Below, one piece after another: positions 16,911 through 25,799 of a stretch of 64,000 bases of DNA. This DNA is from Marinobacter salexigens (GTDB lineage: Bacteria; Pseudomonadota; Gammaproteobacteria; Pseudomonadales; Oleiphilaceae): positions 485,594-549,593 of the forward strand of contig NZ_JAHKPV010000001.1 of assembly GCF_018860765.1 (NCBI RefSeq), written 5' to 3'. Made by a program: the position numbers and the translations under genes. The first letter of the stretch is position 1. Every line of letters begins with the position of its first letter. The notes below the pieces were generated by a model that was given only the letters and a program-made list of their open reading frames with translations, was not told where the DNA came from and made no database searches.

Positions 16911-19019
16911 TCACTCCGGGATGCGTAACTCGCTATCAACCAAGAGAATTAAATCTCCATCCGCCGGTTGCGCTGCAATTTCAGGAAGGTTGCTCTCGGC
17001 CAGAGGCGTTGCGATATCCCCCCGCGGCGTGGTTCGGACTACCTGACTTGGCGGCAGTTCGGTACCGTTGGTCAAACGCTCCCAGACCAGATCCAGAGCT
17101 TGAAAATAGTAATGATGCAAAGGCACATAGCGGTCACCAATACCTGCGAACTGGTTCAGGATGTCGAGGTGGTGAGCGTTGAGCACTTCGTAATAACGAA
17201 GCTGGCTGGCAGTACCCTCAACCCGCTGATTAAGCCCGTAGTAGGGCCGGGATGCATGGTTGATGGGCAAAATGGCATCCGCTCGACCCGTCACAAACAC
17301 TGCAGGCTTGCCACGGAGGTTTCCGGTTGCCCTGATGTCTTCGATGCCTTCAGCGATTGCTGAAGCCAGTGTGGCATCAGCCCCCGTCAACGCATCTCCT
17401 GTAATGGCATCACGCCCCAAGGCCAAACTGTGCAGGCACAATAAGGCGTCCAGACCGTAATCGATCTGGCTACTGCTTGGAGACACACTTGCGGGAAGCG
17501 CCGTGGGCTGGCCTTCAGCGTCATCGTAGATAATATCGACGCCTGCAGTGGGTGGGATACCGTTACTGACTGCAAAGGCGGCTGCCTCCCCGGCATCGGT
17601 AAACGGCGTCACCGTGCCAGCAGAGTCTGTTGCAGCAAAACTGAGCCCGCACACCCGATCTTCCACACCCGCACGGCCATAGGCATTGGCGTAAGTCATG
17701 GAAATGCTCTGAGCCACTTTGGAGGCAAAATGCACTGGCGCAAGTAGATTCTGCTCGGGCTGGATGCCGAAGTCTTGATTCAGGATTCTCTGAGCATCTG
17801 TTGCACGCGCGTCAGTGTCAGCACCCGTTACAAGGCCTTTGTTAAACAAGGAGTTGCAGATATTCTCACGCACCTGCTCCGCGTTGAGCGCGTTCAGCGG
17901 TGCGTTATCGCGGATGACTGGCGCCTGATTTGCACAGCCCTGATATACCGCAAGCGCAGTGGTGTATTCGAGCAAGCTGCGGCTGTGCTCAGATATCGCG
18001 GTGCTGGTACCTTGAACAATGGTGAAACTTGTGTCCATAACCGGGTTTACGTTGGGCTCGGACACGGCTACGCCATCAATCAACCCATTAATGTCCTGTT
18101 CTGCAGCGCGAACGGAAGAGCCGCCACCGTTGGAAACGCTGGAAGCGATAACTAACGTGTTCAGAGGTGTAATGGCATTGCTGTCGCTGCCGAACTGCTT
18201 ATTGAGCGCCCAGAACCCGAATTCAATTGATTGCAGCACGTGCTGCCCCCAATCCGCTTCCGGATTGGCTTTCGAGTGCGCATGCTTCCAGGCCAAACGA
18301 TCGGGCCACAAAGCACTGAAATCTCCGCGTTCCGTATCGGTCAGGTCTGCGCGGAACTGAACTGGCTCATCTCCCGTGGTAAGAGTGCCATCAATACGCT
18401 GAGCGGTGTTGCTCTTAAGGTTGTGCGAACCCGTGCCGCTACCTTTATCGGTGTAAACCACCGCGCAGCCTTTTTTCAAACCCCATTCCCCAGCTGTGCC
18501 AATCGCCCCGTAAACGCCTCTGGAACCGGATGATGGCGCGGTAATCATACAGGGGCTACTTTGATCAAAGCTGTCAGGTATCTGGGCCATAACCGTAACG
18601 GGCACGTCGCTACCCGGAACTGCCATAAAGGCAATGTATTCATGCCCCGGGATCATTCCTTCGGTGCCAATGCCTACGCTGGGGCCAAAGAACTCGCCAT
18701 AACCTCCGCCAGCCGATGTATCGACTAAGGCACGGTAATTATTGTAGATGGCAAGCCTGCGCAACTCACTAGGCGAGGGGTTGAGGGCATCGGAGAATGT
18801 CGGCGCAGTAGGGCTGCCTAATCCCGTGGCGCCCATACCTGCGGTTAACAAGTCATCTGTCACACCATCGTATTGGGTATGCTGAATATCGCCCTGAATA
18901 AATCCGGGAATCGGGTTTGTGGCAGGCGGATTATCGTTGCTGCTGCCATTGCTGTCATTACAGCCACTGAGGCCAAGGCCTGTAGCGCCGATCAGCGCAC
19001 AGATCATGATGCGTTTCAT
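16911..19019 (-). CDS. 3-hydroxybutyrate oligomer hydrolase, lipoprotein
   Basis: 702 residues, matching the family of D-(-)-3-hydroxybutyrate oligomer hydrolases (EC 3.1.1.22, about 700 residues). The family cleaves dimers and short oligomers left by polyhydroxybutyrate depolymerases. A type II signal peptide ends in LSGC at residue 20, with Asn next, so it is probably anchored in the outer membrane. Family-like segments are [22 protein letters not shown] and the presumed nucleophile serine in [22 protein letters not shown] and NAHHLD may supply acid and base. AGGA lies before ATG 19019. Upstream are a -24/-12 element and two palindromes; downstream is the activator gene. No polymer depolymerase is in the window, so the oligomers may come from outside. 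Confidence 0.9.
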   Translation of the reverse strand: MKRIMICALIGATGLGLSGCNDSNGSSNDNPPATNPIPGFIQGDIQHTQYDGVTDDLLTAGMGATGLGSPTAPTFSDALNPSPSELRRLAIYNNYRALVDTSAGGGYGEFFGPSVGIGTEGMIPGHEYIAFMAVPGSDVPVTVMAQIPDSFDQSSPCMITAPSSGSRGVYGAIGTAGEWGLKKGCAVVYTDKGSGTGSHNLKSNTAQRIDGTLTTGDEPVQFRADLTDTERGDFSALWPDRLAWKHAHSKANPEADWGQHVLQSIEFGFWALNKQFGSDSNAITPLNTLVIASSVSNGGGSSVRAAEQDINGLIDGVAVSEPNVNPVMDTSFTIVQGTSTAISEHSRSLLEYTTALAVYQGCANQAPVIRDNAPLNALNAEQVRENICNSLFNKGLVTGADTDARATDAQRILNQDFGIQPEQNLLAPVHFASKVAQSISMTYANAYGRAGVEDRVCGLSFAATDSAGTVTPFTDAGEAAAFAVSNGIPPTAGVDIIYDDAEGQPTALPASVSPSSSQIDYGLDALLCLHSLALGRDAITGDALTGADATLASAIAEGIEDIRATGNLRGKPAVFVTGRADAILPINHASRPYYGLNQRVEGTASQLRYYEVLNAHHLDILNQFAGIGDRYVPLHHYYFQALDLVWERLTNGTELPPSQVVRTTPRGDIATPLAESNLPEIAAQPADGDLILLVDSELRIPE

Positions 19020-19082
19020 GGTCGTTCCTTATTTTGTTGTTGTTTAGAACGGGCCGGGACCGCGACCCGAGACCATTGTTAT

Positions 19083-19097
19083 GCGCATCCTATGCCA
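19083..19097 (-). promoter_or_regulatory. candidate sigma-54 promoter of the oligomer hydrolase gene
   Basis: On the minus strand TGGCATAGGATGCGC keeps the GG and GC pairs at the correct -24/-12 spacing, with a weaker -12 block than the TRAP promoter. The predicted start is near 19071, about 52 nt before the ATG. The proximal palindrome is centred about 97 bp upstream, almost the same as in the TRAP promoter. Confidence 0.55.
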
Positions 19098-19157
19098 TGA
19101 TTTTAGCTTACTGTTTTTGTTGGTTTTTTTCGGGATTTCCTTTATCCAAGTCGGCGC

Positions 19158-19177
19158 TTGTCCAGATTTCCGGACAA
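19158..19177. promoter_or_regulatory. activator-binding palindrome, proximal copy (TTGTCC-N8-GGACAA)
   Basis: TTGTCC AGATTTCC GGACAA, a perfect 6+6 palindrome. It lies upstream of the hydrolase gene, centred about 97 bp from the predicted start. Confidence 0.65.
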
Positions 19178-19242
19178 CCTTAGAACCCATTTCACTCGGA
19201 TTTGCACGGAATCACCTAGTTATAGGCGCTAGCACAGCCGAA

Positions 19243-19262
19243 TTGTCCGGAATAGCGGACAA
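19243..19262. promoter_or_regulatory. activator-binding palindrome, distal copy (TTGTCC-N8-GGACAA)
   Basis: TTGTCC GGAATAGC GGACAA, a perfect 6+6 palindrome 85 bp from the proximal copy (about eight turns). A lone half-site GGACA lies further on at 19276. Confidence 0.65.
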
Positions 19263-19312
19263 CGTCGTGATTGGCGGACAGCCGGTTAAAGCGACATACC
19301 TGAAGCCCGCCG

Positions 19313-19672
19313 TCAAATCCGGATAAACGGCAGCAGACTGAGCCCCATAATCACCAATATGGCCACGCAAGCAGCCAGAGTGCGAACAGGCTTGTGTCGA
19401 AGCATTTGCCAAACACCACCGCTCTCGCCACTCAGTCGCCGAGCCTCATAAGCCTCACGTTGGCTTTCCATGCGCTGGCGCTGATATTCGTGCAGTAAGG
19501 CTTTCGCCCGGTTCGCTTCGTCTGTGTCGTGCACCCAAAAACCACCCATACTGATACCCCAACGGCTTGGCGGCGTCTCGTAAAAGCGCACGTCGTGGGC
19601 GTCAAATAACGCCCGTATTTCGTCGGCTTCGTCATCTGGCACGTGACGCAAATTCATCAGGTGGTGGGGCAT
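19313..19672 (-). CDS. small membrane protein, DUF6164-like
   Basis: 119 residues. The soluble N-terminal half carries NLRHVPDDEADEIRALFD and YETPPSRWGISMGGFWV, which I associate with the DUF6164 family. A basic linker follows, then one membrane segment (about residues 95-116) at the C-terminus, so it is a tail-anchored inner-membrane protein. It is divergent from the DUF2868 gene and faces the hydrolase promoter region. Function unknown. The domain name is from memory of the family. Confidence 0.75.
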   Translation of the reverse strand: MPHHLMNLRHVPDDEADEIRALFDAHDVRFYETPPSRWGISMGGFWVHDTDEANRAKALLHEYQRQRMESQREAYEARRLSGESGGVWQMLRHKPVRTLAACVAILVIMGLSLLPFIRI

Positions 19673-19759
19673 GAAGGCTCGTTATCTGGTATCGGACAGG
19701 GTAATACCGATATCCTAACACCATAGACCCAAAGACCGAATTCATCACCGGAACCCTTC

Positions 19760-21172
19760 ATGACTGATCACCCCCTCCGCTTACTGCTGGATTTCGATAC
19801 CTGCGCCCAAAGAGACAAAGGCCAGGCCCCGGCATTTTTACACCGGCGGGATCGCAAGTTTGCACTGTCCTGCGAGCAGCAAAAGGTTGCGCCTACTCCA
19901 AAGCGCTGGCTGGCCCACATCAACCATCTGAGCGGCCCGGGGGCGAGCGCATCGCCAGCGGAACACACTCTGGGTTTCTGGCGTCGGATCAACAGTGGCT
20001 TTATGGCTGCGGGCACCCTATTTGGTTTACTCACTATGCTCGGCTTGCTGTTTTACGACGGTGGTCAACGCATCAACATCACGGTTTTTTTGGCCTTTGT
20101 TGCTTTCCAGCTTTTGCTGGCACTGCTAACTACGGGGCAGTCTCTTGCGGGCTGGCAGCCTTGGAGAACACTGCTCCGGCGCTTTCGCAACAATCCCGAA
20201 TCTGAGGTGTCGGTAAAACTCCAGCCGGTTCTTATGGCAAGGGCCGCGCAACTGGGTGGGCTGTGTTTTGCGCTGACCGGTTTGGCAACCCTGCTGATTA
20301 TGGTGGTACTACAGGATCTAGCTTTTGGGTGGAGTACCACTCTTGAGACCGATGCCAGCCGCTATCACAGCTTTATTGTTGCGGTTGCAGCGCCTTGGGC
20401 CTGGTTTTTGCCAGCTGCTGCACCAGACCTTGCACTTGTGGAAGCCACACGGTTCTTTCGCGCTAACGCGGCTGCGGACAGCATGAACCCGGCACGCTGG
20501 GGCCAGTGGTGGCCCTTTATTGCTATGCTCTGGACCACTTGGGCATTGTTGCCGCGACTTGCTCTTGCCCTGCTGGCGAACGTTCTAGTCCGGCGCAAGG
20601 CGCGGTATCTGTTGGCTAACCATCCGGCTATGCGAGCCTTGATGTATCGTATGGAAACACCTGCTCTGCATACAGGCAACGACCATAACGATGCCTCGGA
20701 TCTGCCGGATACCGAAACGCACCTCAGACTAAAACCTTTGCCAGACGCCAGTATTGCCTTGTGTTGGGCAGGCGCGGGCGACCCGGAGTTGCCGGATGCA
20801 CTGAGTGCAGGCAAGAGCCTGATTGCCAAAGCAGGCGGGCGGATGACGCTCACACAAGACCGGCAGGTTCTAGAGCAAGTGGCCAAACAACTGACACAGA
20901 CACCCAGCGAATCAGTCCTTCTGATAACACGCAGCTGGGAGCCTCCTACGGGAGAGTTGGAAGATTTTCTGATTTCTGCGCGGGAACTCTGGCCTGAAGC
21001 ATCGAAGATCGCCTTAGTGCCATTGGCCACCCGCATTGAGCGCGAACCGGATGCCCATCAAATTCAGCAATGGCTGAGATTTGCCAAGCGGGTAGGGCCG
21101 GAGTTTGTAACGGTTAGCCTGATACCAACGCACAGAACCCTTCCGGATGTGAATGGGGGAATTATGGAATGA
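19760..21172 (+). CDS. membrane protein, DUF2868 family
   Basis: 470 residues. The N-terminal region (about 90) is soluble. Four or five membrane segments follow between residues about 85 and 285, then a soluble C-terminal domain of about 180 residues. It matches the DUF2868 family in layout, and its partner gene, a DUF3482 GTPase, overlaps its end by 4 bp (ATGA). The pair is translationally coupled and is known as a conserved couple in gammaproteobacteria, but its function is not established. I infer a GTP-controlled membrane complex. Confidence 0.85.
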   Translation: MTDHPLRLLLDFDTCAQRDKGQAPAFLHRRDRKFALSCEQQKVAPTPKRWLAHINHLSGPGASASPAEHTLGFWRRINSGFMAAGTLFGLLTMLGLLFYDGGQRINITVFLAFVAFQLLLALLTTGQSLAGWQPWRTLLRRFRNNPESEVSVKLQPVLMARAAQLGGLCFALTGLATLLIMVVLQDLAFGWSTTLETDASRYHSFIVAVAAPWAWFLPAAAPDLALVEATRFFRANAAADSMNPARWGQWWPFIAMLWTTWALLPRLALALLANVLVRRKARYLLANHPAMRALMYRMETPALHTGNDHNDASDLPDTETHLRLKPLPDASIALCWAGAGDPELPDALSAGKSLIAKAGGRMTLTQDRQVLEQVAKQLTQTPSESVLLITRSWEPPTGELEDFLISARELWPEASKIALVPLATRIEREPDAHQIQQWLRFAKRVGPEFVTVSLIPTHRTLPDVNGGIME

Positions 21173-22599
21173 GTACCGCACCTATTTTTGCCGTTGTAGG
21201 CCACCCCAACAAAGGCAAATCCAGCGTGGTGGCAACCCTATCGCAGAACGATGCCATAGCCATTGCGCTGGAGCCGGGCACTACACGTAAGCGCCAGCCC
21301 TACCCATTAAGCGTGGACGGCAGAGTGCTCTATACGTTGGTTGATACGCCCGGTTTTCAGCGCCCCCGACGGGTACTGGAATGGCTTGAAGCCCACAGCG
21401 TGTCGGCACCTGATCACAGCGAAACAGTGCGAGCGTTTGTTCAACAGCATCAGGGTGACGGCCGCTTTACCGACGAATGTGAATTGCTGGCACCGCTGAT
21501 TGAAGGTGCGGGAATTATCTATGTGGTTGATGGTTCTGCCCCATACAGCGCTGAGCATGAAGCTGAAATGACCATTCTGCGCTGGACTGGTCAGCCCAGT
21601 CTGGCGCTGATCAATAGCATCGGGCCCGATGATTACAGCGACACCTGGCAGGCCGCGCTCGGACAGTTCTTTCAGGTTGTGCGCAAATTCGACGCAGTTC
21701 GCGCCCCGTTCGAGCAACACTTGAGTTTGTTACGAGCTTTTGGGCAGCTTGAGCCCGACTGGGAAAAGTCTCTAGATCAAGCAACCCACTACCTATCGGC
21801 CCAACGCGAACAGCGCCAGCATCAGGCTGCTGGCATCATTGCCAAAGCCTTGAAAGATATGATGTCGTTTCAGGAAAAGCGCACGCTCACGCTGGATCAA
21901 GCCGCAGGCACCAGTGACAGCACCCTAGCGGATCAGCTCCGACAGCGCTGGTATCAGCACCAACGGCAACGGGAGCAGACTCTGCGGGTGGAGATAGAGC
22001 ACCTGTATCAACATCAAAGTATTCGTCGACAGGAAGCCGAGCTCGAATGGCACAGTGATCACGACCTGTTCTCGGAAGACAGCCGCAAACACTGGGCCGT
22101 TAGCCGACGCTATCTGGCGACTGCCGGTTTTGGTGCAGGCGCCGTTAGCGGTGCAGGGCTGGATGCACTTACTCTGGGCTCATCTCTGGGCGCCGGTGCC
22201 CTAGTGGGCGGCCTGATCGGCGCTGCTGGAAGCTACATGTACGGAGGCCGCTTCACGCTGCCGGCTCTAAGCATTGGCTTGCTTCAAGACGGCCTGAAAA
22301 CAGCCTCCTTCGGCCCCGTGCAAGACAGCCAGTTTGGCTACGTGGTTTTAGGACGGGCCGTGGACCATTGGTGGCACATTAGCCACCGTAACCATGCAGG
22401 TAGAGAACTGCTCGACCTACAACCTGCAGATCATCACTGGCTCGAACGCCTCGATAAAACGAGTCGCCAAACCATTCAGAAGACCCTAGATAGGTGCCGT
22501 AAACAGCAACCGTTAGACGAAAGTCAGCGACATAGATTCCACGGCGCCATAGAACAATGCATGGCAGTTTATGACGACTGGCGGTTGAACCGGACCTGA
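21169..22599 (+). CDS. GTPase with DUF3482 domain
   Basis: 476 residues. The N-terminal Era/MnmE-like G domain has G1 GHPNKGKSS (residues 11-19), a threonine-rich switch I (PGTTR) and G3 DTPG (59-62). The usual NKxD G4 motif is not evident; the equivalent stretch reads LALINSIG, so base specificity may be altered. The middle is a Gln/Arg-rich helical region, probably coiled coil, and a glycine-rich hydrophobic hairpin (about residues 320-360) could insert into or lie on the membrane. It overlaps the DUF2868 gene, its likely partner. Cellular role unknown. Confidence 0.87.
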   Translation: MSTAPIFAVVGHPNKGKSSVVATLSQNDAIAIALEPGTTRKRQPYPLSVDGRVLYTLVDTPGFQRPRRVLEWLEAHSVSAPDHSETVRAFVQQHQGDGRFTDECELLAPLIEGAGIIYVVDGSAPYSAEHEAEMTILRWTGQPSLALINSIGPDDYSDTWQAALGQFFQVVRKFDAVRAPFEQHLSLLRAFGQLEPDWEKSLDQATHYLSAQREQRQHQAAGIIAKALKDMMSFQEKRTLTLDQAAGTSDSTLADQLRQRWYQHQRQREQTLRVEIEHLYQHQSIRRQEAELEWHSDHDLFSEDSRKHWAVSRRYLATAGFGAGAVSGAGLDALTLGSSLGAGALVGGLIGAAGSYMYGGRFTLPALSIGLLQDGLKTASFGPVQDSQFGYVVLGRAVDHWWHISHRNHAGRELLDLQPADHHWLERLDKTSRQTIQKTLDRCRKQQPLDESQRHRFHGAIEQCMAVYDDWRLNRT

Positions 22600-22615
22600 A
22601 AGGAATGTTTATACT
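22585..22615 (+). promoter_or_regulatory. possible sigma-70 promoter of ectC
   Basis: TTGAAC (22585-22590) and TATACT (22610-22615) are separated by 19 bp, slightly long. It sits across the end of the GTPase gene, with a predicted start about 28 nt before the ectC ATG, so ectC can be transcribed on its own. Confidence 0.4.
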
Positions 22616-22649
22616 GTACGGCTATTCCATCACAAAATGAGGAATGCTC

Positions 22650-23045
22650 ATGAAGATTGTGCGAGTTCAGGACATCATCGGTACCGAACGTGAAGTGCAT
22701 GGCCCCGGCTGGACAAGCCGTCGTATGTTGTTGAAAAAAGACGGTATGGGCTTCTCGTTCCACGAAACGATCATTCCGGCGGGTGCCGAGCTTAACCTGT
22801 GGTACAAACATCATCTGGAAGCCGTTTATTGCGTAGCCGGTAATGGCAGCATTACAGACAAAGCCACTGGTGAAACCCACCAAATCTCCGACGGTACGCT
22901 CTACGCTCTCGACAAGCACGACCAACATACCCTACGCGGTGGTACTGAGGACATGCGTCTTATCTGCTCGTTCAACCCACCAGTTACGGGTCAGGAAGTT
23001 CACGACGAAGACGGCGCCTACCTGCCGGATACCAGCGAAGACTGA
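22650..23045 (+). CDS. ectC: L-ectoine synthase homologue, orphan EctC
   Basis: 131-residue cupin. EctC closes N-gamma-acetyl-2,4-diaminobutyrate to ectoine, a compatible solute. The iron ligands known for the family fall at the same numbers here: Glu57, Tyr85 and His93. The core HHLEAVYC is intact, but the preceding strand reads ELNLWYKHH where ectABC-linked enzymes usually have ETHIHY. ATG 22650 is preferred over 22644, which sits too close to the AGGA site. No ectA, ectB or ask_ect is beside it; an MFS carrier follows after 6 bp. It could work on imported or in-house precursor, or have another cyclase reaction. Confidence 0.88.
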   Translation: MKIVRVQDIIGTEREVHGPGWTSRRMLLKKDGMGFSFHETIIPAGAELNLWYKHHLEAVYCVAGNGSITDKATGETHQISDGTLYALDKHDQHTLRGGTEDMRLICSFNPPVTGQEVHDEDGAYLPDTSED

Positions 23046-23051
23046 TCTTAC

Positions 23052-24242
23052 TTGTCCATAGCAGAAAACTCCGCGCCAACCTCATCGCCATCGACAGCAA
23101 GCCTGCTGCCGGTGGCGGTATTACTTTGGCTGGCAGGAGTCTACTTGCGCATCCCGATACTGGTTGCGCCACCGCTAGCACCGTTCATCGGTGACGAACT
23201 GGCACTCTCCCAGACCCTCACTGGCGCGCTGACTACCCTGCCTATTCTCATGCTGGCCATTGGCGCCATGCCGGGCTCCCTGTCCATATCCCGAATGGGT
23301 CCACGCAACACCCTGGCACTGGCCATGCTCGTTATGGTCATTGGCTCTGCTGGTCGTGGGCTGGCACCAGACACCATCACCCTGATGCTCACTAGCGCCG
23401 TTATGGGCCTAGGCATAGCCATGATGCAGCCCGCGCTACCGGCTTTGCTACCGCGCTGGCTGGAACCCAAAAACTTGGCGCTCGGCTCTGCCATTTACAT
23501 GAACGGCATGCTGATGGGCGAATTCATTGGTGCAGGTATCACCCTGCCGGTCATCATGCCGCTACTGGACAACAGCTGGCGTGCAACCATGCTGGTTTGG
23601 TCATTACCCGCACTGCTGGTCGCTGCTGCCCTGTTCCTACCCAAGCGCGATCTGGCGAGACCCACCCGCAAAGCCGCCTGGCTACCCGACTGGAAAAATC
23701 CGCTCACGCTTAAACTGGGCTTATTACTTGGCGTATCCGGCTCGCTGTTTTTCGGCGTAAACGCCTACCTCGCGGCCTTGCTGGAACAAAGGGGAGAATT
23801 CGAAAACCTCACCGAAGCATTGTTCTGGTACAACTTCGCTCAGGTAGTGGCTTCTCTGTTGATGCTGAAAATGGCGCGCTACTGGGTAGGAAGAAAAGCC
23901 CCTCTGCTCATCATGCTGATACTCAGCTTACTGGGAACAATCGGGTTATTAGTGTTTTCAGGGTGGTGGGCAATCGCCAGCGCTACGTTCATGAGCTTCA
24001 CCGCTGGCATACTGTTAATCATGATGGTGGCACTACCACCACTGCTGGTGCCCGCCAACGAAACCGGCAGACTGTCCGCCGGCAACTTTCTGGTCGGCTA
24101 CACCATAGCCTTCGCCGTACCCATGCTGGGCGGCCTACTCTCGGACTGGACCGGCGACATAAAGCACGCAATAGCAGTAATGATTGTCTATGGAGTTCTA
24201 GTCTCCCCATTGGCAATCAAACTAAACCTGCAAAGGCAGTAA
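23052..24242 (+). CDS. MFS transporter, CynX/NimT-like
   Basis: 396 residues with about 12 membrane segments, resembling the cyanate/2-nitroimidazole transporter group of the major facilitator superfamily (for example GDELALSQTLTGALTTLPIL and the cytoplasmic loop RMGPRN). The apparent start is TTG at 23052, with no clear ribosome site, 6 bp after the ectC stop; translation may depend on coupling to ectC. Substrate unknown. The tight spacing suggests an ectC-related solute. Confidence 0.85.
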   Translation: MSIAENSAPTSSPSTASLLPVAVLLWLAGVYLRIPILVAPPLAPFIGDELALSQTLTGALTTLPILMLAIGAMPGSLSISRMGPRNTLALAMLVMVIGSAGRGLAPDTITLMLTSAVMGLGIAMMQPALPALLPRWLEPKNLALGSAIYMNGMLMGEFIGAGITLPVIMPLLDNSWRATMLVWSLPALLVAAALFLPKRDLARPTRKAAWLPDWKNPLTLKLGLLLGVSGSLFFGVNAYLAALLEQRGEFENLTEALFWYNFAQVVASLLMLKMARYWVGRKAPLLIMLILSLLGTIGLLVFSGWWAIASATFMSFTAGILLIMMVALPPLLVPANETGRLSAGNFLVGYTIAFAVPMLGGLLSDWTGDIKHAIAVMIVYGVLVSPLAIKLNLQRQ

Positions 24243-24277
24243 AACGCCCCCACCAATGGCCGAAGGCCGGGGAGCGG

Positions 24278-24345
24278 GGTGTCTTTTCTGCCGGGAAAAA
24301 GATGTCTGAGCGAAGCGAGTTGTTTTTCCCAGAAGAAAAGACACC
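24278..24345. repeat. palindromic intergenic repeat, copy 1
   Basis: Arms of 23 nt (24278-24300 and 24323-24345) match at 21 positions; the mismatches fall in one internal triplet (GCC opposite AGA). The 22-nt loop contains TCTGAGCGAAGCGAGTT. It sits between convergent genes (MFS carrier and decarboxylase), as a bidirectional terminator would. Two more copies lie at 51.3 and 51.6 kb. Confidence 0.8.
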
Positions 24346-24386
24346 TCGCTTCGCGGCCCACCCCCAATGAAGCACGCCCTCAGTCT

Positions 24387-25562
24387 TTAGATGTAGTAAT
24401 CCTTTAGCGGAGGGAACCCATTGAATTCCACGGCACTATAAGTTGTTGTGTAGGCGCCTGTAGACAACCAGTACATACGGTCGCCAATAGCCAAGTTCAG
24501 TGGTAGCGGATACTTGTGGTGCTCATACATGATGTCCGCACTGTCGCACGTTGGACCCGCAATCACACAGTCTTCGCCTTCACCCTTTTTATCCGTCCAG
24601 ATGGGGAATTTGATTGCCTCATCCAGAGTTTCAATCAGACCATTGAACTTACCCACATCGGTGAACACCCAGCGGTGCAACGCTGTGCGGGATTTGCGAG
24701 CGATCAGAACGACCTCACTCACCAAAACACCAGCGTTGGAAATCAACGAACGGCCTGGCTCTATAATGATTTCAGGCAGATCGTCACCGAAATCTTCCTT
24801 CAGGAAGCGGGTGATTTCAGACGCGTATACAGCCAACTCGTTGGTACGGTTGATGTAATTCGCAGGAAAACCACCACCCATGTTGATCATTTTCAATTCG
24901 ATGCCGTCTTCTTCTTTCAAACGCTCAAAAATGACCTTCACCTTGTTCAATGCCGAATCCCACGCACCGATTTCCCGCTGCTGAGAACCCACGTGGAACG
25001 ACACACCGTAAGGCACCAAGCCAAGATCACGCGCCAGAATCAGCAGATCCATGGCCATATCATTCTCGCAGCCAAACTTGCGGGAGAGAGGCCAATCCGC
25101 TGTTTGTGTGCCGTCGGTTAAAACCCGAACGTAAATCTTCGCACCAGGTGCCGCCTTGGCAATGTTACGCAAATCCGCCTCAGAATCCGTGGCAAACATA
25201 CGCACACCCTTCTCATAAAAAGTGCGAATATCCCGCGCCTTTTTGATGGTGTTGCCGTAGCTGATGCGGTCACCGCTCACACCAAGCGCCATCACCTTCT
25301 CCAACTCATACACCGACGCGATATCAAAGCTCGCACCCTTGTCCCGCAATACAGTCAAAACCTGCGGAGCGGGGTTGGCTTTTACTGCGTAATACACATT
25401 GGCATAAGGAAAACCGTCCACCAGCTCGTCGTACTGACGATCAATCGTGGCGGTATCAATCACCACAAACGGTGTTTCCTTGGTATTCGCAAATGCTTTG
25501 ATCCGCTCAAAAGTCTCGGCAGTGTAGTAATCGGCGATGTTAGCGTTGGCTGACTCAGTCAT
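24387..25562 (-). CDS. PLP-dependent ornithine/lysine decarboxylase, alanine-racemase fold
   Basis: About 391 residues, group IV decarboxylase of the eukaryotic ODC type, which makes putrescine (or cadaverine) for polyamine synthesis in the cytoplasm. The PLP lysine is Lys61 in YAVKANP. Other conserved parts are FHVGSQ, MGGGFP and the cofactor phosphate site EPGR, and the catalytic cysteine segment GPTCDSAD. Length and motifs resemble P. aeruginosa SpeC. I placed the start at ATG 25562; an extension to 25679 adds a non-conserved leader. Whether ornithine or lysine is preferred cannot be told. Confidence 0.9.
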   Translation of the reverse strand: MTESANANIADYYTAETFERIKAFANTKETPFVVIDTATIDRQYDELVDGFPYANVYYAVKANPAPQVLTVLRDKGASFDIASVYELEKVMALGVSGDRISYGNTIKKARDIRTFYEKGVRMFATDSEADLRNIAKAAPGAKIYVRVLTDGTQTADWPLSRKFGCENDMAMDLLILARDLGLVPYGVSFHVGSQQREIGAWDSALNKVKVIFERLKEEDGIELKMINMGGGFPANYINRTNELAVYASEITRFLKEDFGDDLPEIIIEPGRSLISNAGVLVSEVVLIARKSRTALHRWVFTDVGKFNGLIETLDEAIKFPIWTDKKGEGEDCVIAGPTCDSADIMYEHHKYPLPLNLAIGDRMYWLSTGAYTTTYSAVEFNGFPPLKDYYI

Positions 25563-25760
25563 GGATGGTGTTTCCCCCTCGGGGCAAAAAACAGTGCGCG
25601 AACGCGGATGCCAGAACCTGAATGGCTCTGGCCAAGAAGCGCGATAATCAGGCTTTCTTTGCCTCACAGATATCAGCAAATCTACCCATAAATCGAACGT
25701 AGCCAGAACTCTAAAAAGCCCCTAATCAAAGAGGCTTTAGCGATCAACAACTCAACCGAC

Positions 25761-25766
25761 TATAAT
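25761..25766 (+). promoter_or_regulatory. -10 element of the cti promoter
   Basis: A consensus TATAAT 34 bp before the cti ATG. The -35 region (TTAGCG at 17-18 bp) is poor, so an activator or the extended sequence may help. Confidence 0.45.
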
Positions 25767-25799
25767 TCTCCAAATCCAGACAACCACAACAGGCCCCCA

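Noticed and set aside
19274-19280. Extra GGACA near the hydrolase operators
   Set aside because: Only a half-site; no GTCC partner at the 8-bp spacing.
20365-21036. 223-codon open frame on the - strand
   Set aside because: Antisense to the DUF2868 gene, Ser/Arg-rich and without a ribosome site.
24241-24370. Peptide containing KKMSERSELFFPEEK, seen again near 51.6 kb
   Set aside because: The similarity is due to translation of the palindromic DNA repeat, not to a gene family. Frame and length differ between the copies.
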